A stretch of 64,000 nt of DNA from Lates calcarifer. Taxonomy: Eukaryota; Chordata; Actinopteri; Centropomidae. This document shows, piece after piece, positions 54,213-64,000 of this stretch. The position numbers and the translations under genes are program-made. The stretch covers positions 27,404,789 through 27,468,788 of the forward strand of contig NC_066837.1 in assembly GCF_001640805.2 (NCBI RefSeq), in the 5' to 3' direction. The notes under the pieces were generated by a model, which made no database searches, was not told where the DNA came from, and was given only the letters and a program-made list of their open reading frames with translations. Each line of letters opens with the position of its first letter. The stretch's first letter is position 1.

Positions 54213-57200
54213 ACAAATATTTTTGCATAAAGACCAGAGAGAGATTCATCTTCATGTCCCATGGAATGCTATTATTAAATATTTCACAGATTAGGGTTCA
54301 GGTATTAATGTCAAAGCAATAATTGATATATTTCAAACTGTAGTTCAAAGACGGCACTATACCATATACATTTTAGCAGTTTTTAAATGCGCTCACATGC
54401 CAGACAGGTTGACGCTAATAGGAAAATATTTCATTCTGGGAGGGTTTAGCCTCTGTTTTCCTCTGAACCTGTTCCAGCCCATTCAAATGAAACAGACTGG
54501 AATTTCCTACTAATGTCATTAGGGCTTTCCTTCCCATGTCCATGTTTCTCAAACTCAGTCATTGAACCTTCCTGGTAATTTCAACTCAGATGGCATGAAA
54601 ATGAGCTAGAAAATAAAATAAAATAAATGAATAGTTTTTAAAAAATTGGAAATGATCTCCCACAAGAAAAGTATTCCAGGAAAAAGACATCTGTGTTTAT
54701 TTCAGCAGCATGTGATAACTGTTTAACAGTGGATACTAATGAACATCACCATGATACTGTAGTAATATTAATCATGTCTTGTTTTCAGTCTGTAGGTTGA
54801 ATATCAACTCATTTAAAGGCAGTGAAATACACAGAGCAGTCTGTGCCTTACAGTAAGGGCTCAGTGAAAGTGAGACTATGCAACTATTAAAAGAAGAAAT
54901 AACATTCCTCCTCGAAGAAAGGAAAGGTTTAATTCATACTGTAAAGCAACACAGTTTAACACACACACAATAGAGGTTTTGGTGCTGTAGCCCTTAAATA
55001 GTCTGGTCTGACCAGTAACTTGTAGTGGCTAATGCTAGCTAACTTTAGCTAACTTAAGATAGAAAAGAGTTTCGCTTATGCAACAATTTAGCATTTGCCA
55101 TTATCTTGTGCAACTTGTGTCCTTAACCAAAATTACACAATTTTCCTTTCATTTTCTTCAAACTGCCTGAAAACTAACACAAAACGAGTGTAAAACATCT
55201 GAACAACACACCATGGAATTTTTGCAAGATGTGATACCTATGGTTACTATATGAGGAAATAGTTAAATATTTTGATCTATTGGACTAAATAATTGCACTC
55301 TTCTCATTACGTCTTCATCAGACCTCAAATAAGGTTATATCTGTGCAAAATGAAGCATTTCTTCTTCCAAGCTTTAAACTTGTATCAACTGCTATGTTTT
55401 GAGCACAAAAAGTCCATAACATAACACTGGCATACAAGCACCTGCTGAAGTTGATATAGAAAATGAATGAATATAAAAAAAATAATAGCAAACTAATGTA
55501 ACTAATGTAAACATGGATTAGAGCAGCTTTAAGTGAACCCTTAAGTCCCTTTGGAATTGTATTTATACGTTTGTTTTAAAATATGGTCAGATTCATCAAT
55601 CATTGTATTGTCCTTGTCCATACTGAATTCATTATTCAAACATTCACAGTGTAGGTTGGAAAAAGTATGTGAACCCCTTGGATAATGACATCAACAAAAG
55701 CTATTTAGCCTCAGCAGTCAGCAAATCTGGAATCTTATCAATAAAGCAAGTTAAAAGGTGTGGTTTAGATCTACTATTACTTATTTAACAAAACTAACAT
55801 TTTGAATTTACTATTTACAAGAACCATGCCTTGAAAAAAGTGATCTCAGAAGACTTACAGTCAAGAGCTGTTGATTTGCATATAGCTGGAAAACTTTACA
55901 AAGAAGAGTTTAGATATTCATCAGCTCATGGTTAGACAAGCTGTTTATAAATGGATTTAGCACTGTGGCCACTCTCCCTAGAAGTGGCCACCCAGCTAAG
56001 ATGATGCAGTGGTTAAGCACAGTGAGAGGGGCATCATGACTTGGGGCTAGTTTGCTGCCTCTAGGCCTGAACAGCTTGCCATCATGGCAGGGAAAATGAA
56101 TTCCCAAGTTTATCACGATATCTTACAGGATACTGTCAGCCAGTCATGACCAGAAATGTGTTCTGTGAGGTCACAGTGACACAATGACCAAATTCTAATC
56201 AGTTCATCCTTGAGTCCAAGTGAACGTTTGTGTTAAATTTGAAGAAAGCCCCTCAAGGCATTCCTGATGTCCATGAGAATGGAACGGATGTATGGACAAC
56301 CAAAAAACATAATGCCTCTGTGTGAAAGTTTTAATGCAGAAAACAGGACTGTGACTGTTGTGAAAAAAAAAAAAAATCCTCTGATGATGAAGACTTCTAT
56401 TGTGTGACCCCCACCCTTGGTCTCTAATGTTATGAACCATTTCCAACCATTCAGCTGGAGGTATGCCTTCCTTTGACCAGGTTATACAACGGGGTGGAAC
56501 TCAGGTCACCCTCACACCACACTGTAATGTGCCTGACCTCATGAGGGAAATATCCAACATTATCGAACTTTACATGAAGGTAAATGTCTTCACAGCTCAG
56601 GCGCCTACGGTTGTGAAGTGTTTTTCTCCTTAGTTTCACATCCGTTACACAGGTAAAATGGAAGTTTCTGGGTTTTCCCTGTGTGCTATTATTAGCTGAA
56701 CCTTACTGTGAGATTTTAATCGAGTACTTCAACATTTTGGAAAATGCAGTTATTCACTGTCTCTCTAAGGGTGAGATGTGACAGTGTCAATGTCATGTTT
56801 GTTTATTAAGTACAGAGCTGGAGTTAGCATGTGTTTAGACTAGCCTGGGATAAAGACAGTAGGAAATAACTAGGGAAAAACTCATGAAGTGAAAAGACAT
56901 ACCCTCCAACATGGTGCGTTTAATTCATACACAAACAGAGCAACAATTTGCAGTTTAAAGGGAAGTGCTGGTAGCTAAGCTGGGTTAACCACATCCAGCT
57001 ACTAAGAAACTGAACCTACCCTCTCCTTGAAGCAGAGATGGGTCAAGCAGCTCCATCATGTACTGAATCTCTGTGTCCAGCTGAGGCATGTCACACTGAG
57101 CAACCACGTAAGTCAGCATGGGCAGGAAGTCATCGGCACCATACATCCTCCCTGGAAGGAAGCAGGCCGAGAGCAGAAAGGCAGGTCAGACAGACATAGC

Positions 57201-60200
57201 AATGGTCATTACTGTAAATAGTACCTGAAACTAAGACGGAAGTAGGAGTTTGACAAAAACTTGTAGATTGCAGTATCAATAGTAACATCAGCTGTAGTCT
57301 CAGGCGTTCTGCTATATGCAGAGTAAAAACACTATTCCATACCTGAGTTATCCTGCATGATGGTGTAGATGAGTTTGCACACACGCAGCAGCAGAGACAC
57401 CTTTTTCTCAGGCGAGTACATCTTCCTCATGTTCAGGAATTTGTGGCGGATCTTCTCAATAGCCACAGGGTCAGGGGGCACGGCCCCATCTACCCCCAGC
57501 TCTTGGGGCCTCTTGGTCTTTGCCAAGGCCAGGTTCTCCCTCAGCTGCTGCCAAGCTCCACTGCTCACCTACAAAAGAAAAAAAAAAACACAGACAGGGT
57601 TAAAGTAGTTCTAGATATTCTTGAGGCAATTGTTTATTTACTTTCTCATGAAACTTGTCACGATCAATAACACTGTCATAGATCTGTCCTTTAATATGAA
57701 GCTACAGACAGCAGCCAGTCCGCTAAGTATTAATTTGAATTGAGGAAGAATTAAGAATTAATTAAGGATAGGGGCAAAGAGTCTGTTCACTCTTGAAACT
57801 CAAGGTCAGTAAGTAAGTCCATTTTCTGTCACAATGTACAGTGCATTTTATGTGTGATCCTTACCTAGCAAAGAAAATCTCATTTCTGTTTATGATAACA
57901 TAAATATTTCCATCTGATTATTAAATGTGTGTGAACATAGACATCCACAACTAAAAAGAAATCTGTTGTGGTGATTGCTTTCTGCCAAATATCATGTTAT
58001 TTCCTTTTTTTCTTTCATTTAAACAGTCTAACAAATGACATAACAACCTTGTGACATTATAAAATCCTGACCTGGAAGTCATGTAACGCCACCTCAATCA
58101 CGCTCTTCAGAGGCTTCAGGACACACTTGTGCATGGCCTTCTCTAGCACCTGGTCTGTACAAGATGACAGCAACACACACATACACAAGCCACAGGAAAA
58201 AGAGAAACAGACATTTTTGATCATTCGGTCACACCAGTAGATAAAGAAATGATTAAGACTTCAAGCAAAGAAATTATTTTACAACTGAAAGTGCGTCATT
58301 GTGTGTTGTGAAAGACAAATGACGGGAAACATCACACAAAACTGAAACAGTGCTGTCCATAACTAGTCTGTACATCTGGTCATCCAGACACTTTATTACT
58401 CAGTATATGACACTGTAGGTTATACATAGTCAGCTGACAGCAAAACTCAGACCATAATGTGGTCATTAACGATAAAATGAAACTAACCACACAGAATCTC
58501 AAAGTCTCATTGGTCAGTGATATACAGTAAATGACGCTCTTTATATTGCACTACAAATTATATCAAGCCACCATTCCTGCCTAAGATCAATAGTAGTAGC
58601 TACTGATAGTCTTCTGTGTGCATTTATTCTGATCTGTCCTTGAGTAATACCACCATCTTTCTTGAATGCTACACATATGGTAAGAGCCAATTTTTAAGTT
58701 GTAAAACAGCATTAGAGATTAGTTAATTAGTCAATCAAAAGAAAACGGATCAGCAACCACTTTGATGAATTATTATTTCAGTCATTATTCAGCTAAAATG
58801 CCAGACACTTGATGGTTCCAGGTTGTCAAATGTGGGAATTTTCTGCTTTCATGATAATAAACTGAATATATGGGGGTTTTGGACTGTTGGTCCAACAAGG
58901 TTATTTAATGATCACCTTGTTTTCTGTTGTTTCATTTACCAAACATTTAATCAAAGAAATAAGCAGCAGATTAAACAATAATGAAAATAATCATTAGTTG
59001 TAGCCCTAAACAGTATTTTGTAGCATTTTCTAAAATTTGAATCATTTCTAATTCCTGGCTTTCAACAACATGAACAAGATCAATAAATAACTAACCTCCT
59101 TTCAAGAAGTAAAAGTCAGGTTTTACCAGATAGATTACATATTTGGAGCTTAAGCTTAAGGACAACCTGAATATTCAGTGTGTTGCTCTTCATGGCTTAG
59201 TGGCTGAGCCTGAGTCTGACCTCAACAAATCCAGGTATTTAACCAACCTGGAACCCGATCAAACATGGAACTTGACCCCTTTCACAAGTATGCCATTCAT
59301 TCAGCTGACATGCATTAAAACGTTGCTCTTGGATCTTACAATGGCTCCATCTGTACGTCAGACTTACGTCCATAGGCTTCAAATCATTTCCTGCCTACCT
59401 CAACTATGTCCAGCATGTCACATTGACACAATTGTGTCTTATTGTTCACTGGCAGCACTGATACAACTATTCATTCTGCACAGGCATCCCCAGCCTCCAG
59501 GCAGTGTTTCTGTCATGCTTATGCAATGAGCAACACAGAACAAAATACATGTTTTGCAACAGTGTAAACCAGTGCATGCACATACAGGAATTCTGTTCTT
59601 CTGTAGAAATTCTTGCCCCAAACAATCCTCCACACTCTGTATAAGATGTGCTGTGGGTCACCTGAGGTAAGGGTTTGGCCTTTATTGCATGCTGTTAAGA
59701 CAAATAACTCTCATGAACAAGGGAAGGCCTGAAGTGTTTATAACAGCTGGACAATTTCCATCAGATCCTCATGTGTGTGTACAAGGAGGGTTACCGAGGC
59801 GCTTAAGGACACCCTTTTGGTCACACTATCGTATATGTTGGCACACATGCACACAGACATTTTCTGACTGTGGACTTCCTGATTCCTTCCAGAAAGGCTC
59901 ATTTCCTTTGTATATTGAGCAATGTTTGCTATTGGGCTTTATCTGGGCTACAACCTGTTCAAAGGCTTCCTTCAACTGCGTGTGTGATACACAGTGTATG
60001 CACACAGAGCAACATAAAAACTTGAAACAAACACTCAAGGAGACATAAATGAAAATAAACTCAAAATTTGTGCTGATTCTTCAGAGAAATGACAGCATTT
60101 CCCCTTCTCCTGTTTGTTCTTATCCAGTCAAGGCCATAAGTCAGAGTGTGCGTTGACAGTCATATACCCTCCCTTTACAAACACCTACTGGTTGACTAAT

Positions 60201-62942
60201 CCACCTTTTATACTTACTATCAATAGTCACAAGTTTGGACCTCTAACACCCCTTTTACTGCAGAGTCAAACTTTAGAGGTAAACTGAAACATTTCTTTCC
60301 CAAGATGTCAGACTTTTCACCCATAACGTAATCACACTCTTCTAAATCTCTGTGTAAACACTCCAGGAGCACAGACATAAAAGTGTCTGCCCTGCTGCTC
60401 ATAGTTCTCAGCTTTGTTTTGATTTTCCAAGGAAAAATTAATACCTGTAATTTTGTGGGCTGCATATACACACCTCTAACCATCTAAAAACCAACTCAGC
60501 TATTTCACACACACACACATATATATTTCTCTTATTACAGTGTCACTAACACAGCTTAAAATTTCAGCTTGGATAGAGCTGTCAAACATCACATTCATTT
60601 CCCTGCCTGCTGTATAAAATGTCTTTACATTTCTTCACATTTCCCCTCTCCAAAGAGAACATTAGTGAGCGTGAGATGCTTCATGTGCGAATCTGTGGCC
60701 TGCTACCACAACCAAAGTGGATCACTTCTCTGTCTCTGAACAAGGCTTCGCTGTTGTTGTTTACAATGAACAAGGGATGTGAGATGTGTGCAAAGACATA
60801 CTTACATATTCATGCAAATACTCTAGTCCACAATAATCTGTTTGGAATGAAACAACACTTTGATAGTGTTGCTCATGTCTGAAACCTTTATTTTTGCTAC
60901 TATCATGAGGTCATGATGGCGGTGGACAACAGCAACAAATTTGATATACTCTACGAGGATAAGGAAGAGGAAATCCAAAGTAGAAAACAAAATTCCTAAG
61001 TCTTAACACAAGCAGCTTTTGATACTCACATTTTGACTATTACCAAAAAAATACAGAGATTCAGTACTCAGCCCCAATAAAGAAATACTTTTAAATGAAA
61101 TTTTTGCCTTTGAAAATGAGTCTCAAATGCACTATGAGCTTATGCCAAAGAAGAAAGGCCAAGAATAACTCACTGGGGCACAGCACAATGGCATTTCTGT
61201 AACTCAACACCTATAATGAGGCAGACTAATATGGAAAACTTCAACTAGTATGTCTGATTCCCAAGACAGTGGCAAGCCTGGGCACTCACTGAAGAACGTC
61301 AATGAATGAAGTCATTTTCTAATCCTTTTCTGAAGCAATACTCAAGAGGTTTTACTTCTCATATTATGCCGGAATGAAAACATGGAGCGAACTGAATGCT
61401 GTCAGAGATGGGATATGACTAAAACATGTGCCCATGCATGCATGAGGAGATGTTTCACAAAGTCAGGACACACAAACCCACAGTACAACCAGCAAACTTG
61501 TCTTTAACTTTATGGTGTCATGACCGACTTACCGATCTGGTCCTCAGGTATGAGTGATTCTATAGGTGGGTCCAGCTCAGAGCTCTGGCGCAGGTAAGCC
61601 TTCATCTGTGTCATAAACTGCCTTAGAGTCTGCAGAAAATCCATCCCTGATGTGTGACAGCCTCGGTTCTCTTGAACAAAGCTGATGTAGTCTTGAACCA
61701 AGGAGCCAAAATAGGAGCTTTTGTCCCTGGACAGCTCAGCAATCCTTTTCACAGCTCGTCTCTCTGGGGTCATGAGGGAGCTCAGCATGCCGCTCACTTT
61801 GCGGAAGCGTCCCTTCAAGGCCCTGGGGAGGATGAAGGACCCTCCACCCAGGCTCACACCAACCCTTCGCCTCCGCGCCTTAAAGGATGGACGGAGGCGC
61901 ATTTCTAGATCTGTCTCCAGGCCAACCCCGTAGTCCTCCTCTTCATCCTCTTCCCCATCCTCATCATCCTCGCTGCTGTCCTCCACTGGGTCTTGATGGT
62001 TAAGATGTCGAGACGGGCTGGGGGCCAGGCCCAGGGAGAATCCAGGAGACTGTGAATATTCCAGTGAGTCAGAGGAAGAAGTAGACATGCTCATGTCACT
62101 GAGCCGCTGGCGTCCCCTCTCATTAGGACTGGATGGACTCCCAGCATTATTCTCCAGTAGTACATCAGCAGGGACAGCAGGCGGTGGCTGGCAGGGTGGA
62201 AGCTTGGCACGAGACAGGGCCTTGGCGATGGTCTCATCGTCCAGAGCGATGTGGCATCGGTGGGCTTCCAGATCAGGCTTCTTAGGCCTTGGAGGTGGAG
62301 GGTTTGAAGGCACAGGAATTGGTGAGCTGGCATTTTTAGACAGGCTGCTGTGCTTGGTGCCCATTGGTGGTCGAGTGGGTGCCGGCCGCCTGCTGGGAGA
62401 CTGGTGTTGCCTGGCAGCTACTGCGACAGCCTCTGGCATGCTCTTGGGTCTGGTGGTTGCTACTGGAGGTCCAGGTGGAGGTGGGGCAGGGCGCCGGCGT
62501 TGCATTGAGCGGGGGGGAGGGGGGCGAGGGGGAGGGGGCCTCGATTTGCCGTTCAGTTTGAGATTGTCCGTGTGTTGCCCGTTACCTTTGTTGCCGCCCA
62601 ACTGCTTCACAGATGATTTCCCGGCATTCTCGGACTTGACAGCATGTGAAGGTGAATCTTCCTCACATTGGTGGTGGTGGTGGTGATGGGTCTGGAGAAA
62701 CAATGGGTTAACAAAGCACAGAGGACCACTGGAATGTCTTTCCTCCAGATGAAAGGAAGGTGGAGAAGCGTGGGGCCGAAGGGTTGGGGGTGCGCTGTCG
62801 CAGTTAGCACCGGTGTGTCTCTGCAGTGACCCTCCAACGTCCCTGTTCCTGTTGGTTCGCTGGGGGCTGAGGGTACGGCTCAGAGGGCGACAGGGGTGGG
62901 GGGAGGTGCGACGCTGACTGCACAGGGCAGAGTCCCAGAAGC
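53196..62942 (-). CDS. rin2: RIN-family Ras/Rab interactor, closest to RIN2, 5'-partial (6 exons, 779 aa visible)
   Basis: RIN proteins bind active Ras and act as guanine-nucleotide exchange factors for Rab5 on early endosomes. Minus-strand exons are 61533-62942, 58072-58154, 57343-57568, 57020-57151, 53899-54062 and 53196-53522; phases match throughout. In order they show CFVNPLFL, a proline-rich segment ([12 protein letters not shown]), an acidic run, the RH region ([32 protein letters not shown]), the VPS9 domain ([29 protein letters not shown] with the conserved Asp, [14 protein letters not shown] with the conserved Tyr), and the Ras-association domain. The SH2 domain and start codon lie beyond 64000. 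The VPS9 and RA wording fits RIN2 best from memory, but RIN1 or RIN3 paralogues are not excluded. Confidence 0.88.
53899..54062 (-). CDS. rin2: rin exon: VPS9 C-terminal part
   Basis: 164 nt, [40 protein letters not shown], then SVPSVDDFQ. It contains the conserved VPS9 Tyr in TSAYGA. Confidence 0.94.
54177..54212. repeat. Perfect (TA)-core palindrome
   Basis: GTCTTTATA at the left and TATAAAGAC at the right flank a TA run, giving a 36-bp perfect palindrome in a rin intron. Confidence 0.85.
55640..56145 (+). mobile_element. Degenerate Tc1-like transposon, internally deleted
   Basis: The left end resembles the inverted repeat of a common fish Tc1 family (ttggaaaaagtatgtgaacc). Relics of the transposase follow, such as gagctgttgatttgcatata and cactctccctagaagtggcc, then gcatcatgacttggggct and aaaatgaattcccaagttta. 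The central third is deleted and the right end is not recognisable. Confidence 0.7.
56725..56885 (+). repeat. Teleost dispersed repeat, copy C (5' part)
   Basis: The start attttggaaaatgcagttat then tctctctaagggtgagatg resembles the beginning of the family seen at 11118 and 19883. It is diverged and lies in a rin intron. Confidence 0.4.
57020..57151 (-). CDS. rin2: rin exon: VPS9 catalytic Asp
   Basis: 132 nt, [44 protein letters not shown]. The Asp of ADDFLP is the conserved VPS9 exchange residue. Confidence 0.94.
57343..57568 (-). CDS. rin2: rin exon: VPS9 helical bundle
   Basis: 226 nt, [40 protein letters not shown], then [20 protein letters not shown] and IMQDNS. The acceptor is ttttgtag and the donor gtatgg. 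Confidence 0.93.
58072..58154 (-). CDS. rin2: rin exon: RH-VPS9 junction
   Basis: 83 nt encoding [20 protein letters not shown] then EVALHDFQ, in phase with PEDQI from the large exon. It matches the RIN2 block beginning the VPS9 module. Confidence 0.92.
58155..61532 (-). other. rin intron between RH and VPS9 exons
   Basis: 3.4 kb, AT-rich. Open frames near 59143-59529 and 59689-60048 have no recognised homology. No exon. Confidence 0.65.
61533..62942 (-). CDS. rin2: rin exon: post-SH2, proline-rich, acidic and RH region
   Basis: 1410 nt, phase 1 in and phase 1 out, after gtattacag. It begins [13 protein letters not shown] and includes [19 protein letters not shown], several polyproline SH3-ligand-like stretches, [19 protein letters not shown], then [19 protein letters not shown] and [13 protein letters not shown] start at an internal Met near 62703 is unnecessary, because the frame stays open to the acceptor at 62943. 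Plus-strand Gly-rich frames here are shadows. Confidence 0.88.
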
Positions 62943-64000
62943 CTGTAATACACAGACACAGAAAAGCTCAGAGGCAAGCATTAACTTTAAGCTAGGCACA
63001 TAGCTCTCCTGGACCAATTCAAAGTTCCCAGAAGGGACTACAAATGTAGTAGTCTACAAATGAAAAGATCAGTTTAAGATATAGAATAGAAGTAAAAGAA
63101 CAAAGACAGTATTCTCAACTACTTCTTACCAACACTACTGATGTTTACTCAAAATTTTCCTTGTTTTTTTTCTCTTTGCCTGTCCCTCTACTCGCTTGTG
63201 GCTTTTGTCTGGCTGGTGGAAGAAGTGCGGTGAGTTCAGCTCCGTGTCTCTTGGGTCTGATTCACTGGATGCCGACACACACCCAGAGACATACAGAGGG
63301 AGTCACCCATGCTAATCACAGAGTGGGAGGGCGCTCAGTGCACCACACAGCACACAGTTCCAGTTCCTCCACTCCTTCTTCCTCCTCTGTTTTCCTCTCT
63401 CATAGTTCTACGTAATGCTGTATTTTCCTTTAGCTCCTTTAGTTGGGTAGTTTTAGATAGATGCTCTTGATAGATGCTCTCTTTGTTTCATACATACTTC
63501 AAAATATATATGTAGTGACTGCAGTATAAGTCTAGTAATGACTGGGCATGCAGGCTAAAAATGGAAACGTTAACTCTTGCATTCCCAGGGCAATAAATTA
63601 GCAGGGTTCAACTGACTGCTGGTTGAGCAGTTTCAGATGTCTCATAATACCTCGGTGTCTGGAGAGTGAAATCTGCCTGTGGTATTCTTACTGGTCCATG
63701 TGACAATGAGCACCTGACACTACAGAGCAGGACTGCACAATTCAAACCACCCTGAGTAACACATACAATACCAACTGACTATAACTCTTGCTGATTCCTC
63801 AAACGTTGTTTTTCCCTTTGCTTTATGGTTATTTTTTACTGGGACATTTGAATGAAAAAGAACATACTGTGGATTCTCTAATATAAGCTGAAATTAAAAT
63901 AATTTTTCAAACAATACATAATAATAAATAATAATTATACATAATATAATCATGATTTTGTTTGTGTCATCTGAAATGCAGTTTGAGGAGGGTCACAAAA
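62943..64000 (-). other. rin intron (partial), right edge
   Basis: No SH2-domain exon is visible. The open frame at 63161-63415 lacks homology. Confidence 0.55.

Larger units (their letters stand above)
54063..57019 (-). other. rin intron within the VPS9 domain
   Basis: 3 kb with the TA palindrome, the Tc1 relic (55640-56145) and repeat copy C. No exon. Confidence 0.65.

Noticed and set aside
62087..62686. 199-codon Gly-rich plus-strand open frame
   Set aside because: Antisense of the proline-rich rin exon (Pro codons read as Gly).

Overview
The window is vertebrate nuclear DNA, almost certainly from a ray-finned fish and probably a spiny-rayed teleost. Exons are short and separated by large AT-rich introns with GT-AG boundaries. 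The dispersed repeats are teleost-typical: Tc1/mariner relics, hAT-like MITEs, a tRNA-like SINE and L2-clade LINE fragments. There is no bacterial, plasmid or phage signal and no CRISPR array.

Layout. (1) Positions 649-28947, plus strand: the 3' part of a KCNQ5 voltage-gated (M-type) potassium channel gene, from S2 to the stop codon. The N-terminus and S1 lie left of the window. Fourteen exons can be placed. Two look like alternatives: a KCNQ4-like exon beside the KCNQ5-type exon for the second half of calmodulin-binding helix A, and a KCNQ3-like cassette just after helix B. (2) Positions 33747-37210, minus strand: a complete eef1a1 gene with seven coding exons (462 aa) and a non-coding first exon near 39232. 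It is tail-to-tail with kcnq5. (3) Positions 40876-47892, minus strand: an eight-exon NLR gene (963 aa: divergent FISNA-like start, NACHT, winged helix, LRRs) with a 5' UTR exon at 48853 and an ISRE-like motif just upstream. (4) Positions 53196-62942, minus strand: the 3' six exons of a RIN-family gene, closest to RIN2 (proline-rich region, RH, VPS9 and Ras-association domains). Its SH2 exons lie beyond the right edge.

The four genes do not form a pathway. The kcnq5-eef1a1 neighbourhood matches the human chromosome 6 KCNQ5/EEF1A1 region and parallels KCNQ2/EEF1A2 on chromosome 20, so the linkage is old. The NLR looks like a single innate-immunity gene, probably interferon-responsive. RIN proteins are Ras effectors that activate Rab5 through VPS9.

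All exon boundaries were read by eye from splice sites, reading-frame phase and remembered family sequences. Frame arithmetic closes exactly for eef1a1 (1389 nt), the NLR (2892 nt) and the visible rin and kcnq5 exon chains. Nothing here is a clear new biological system. The best leads are the kcnq5 exon alternatives and the stand-alone NLR.
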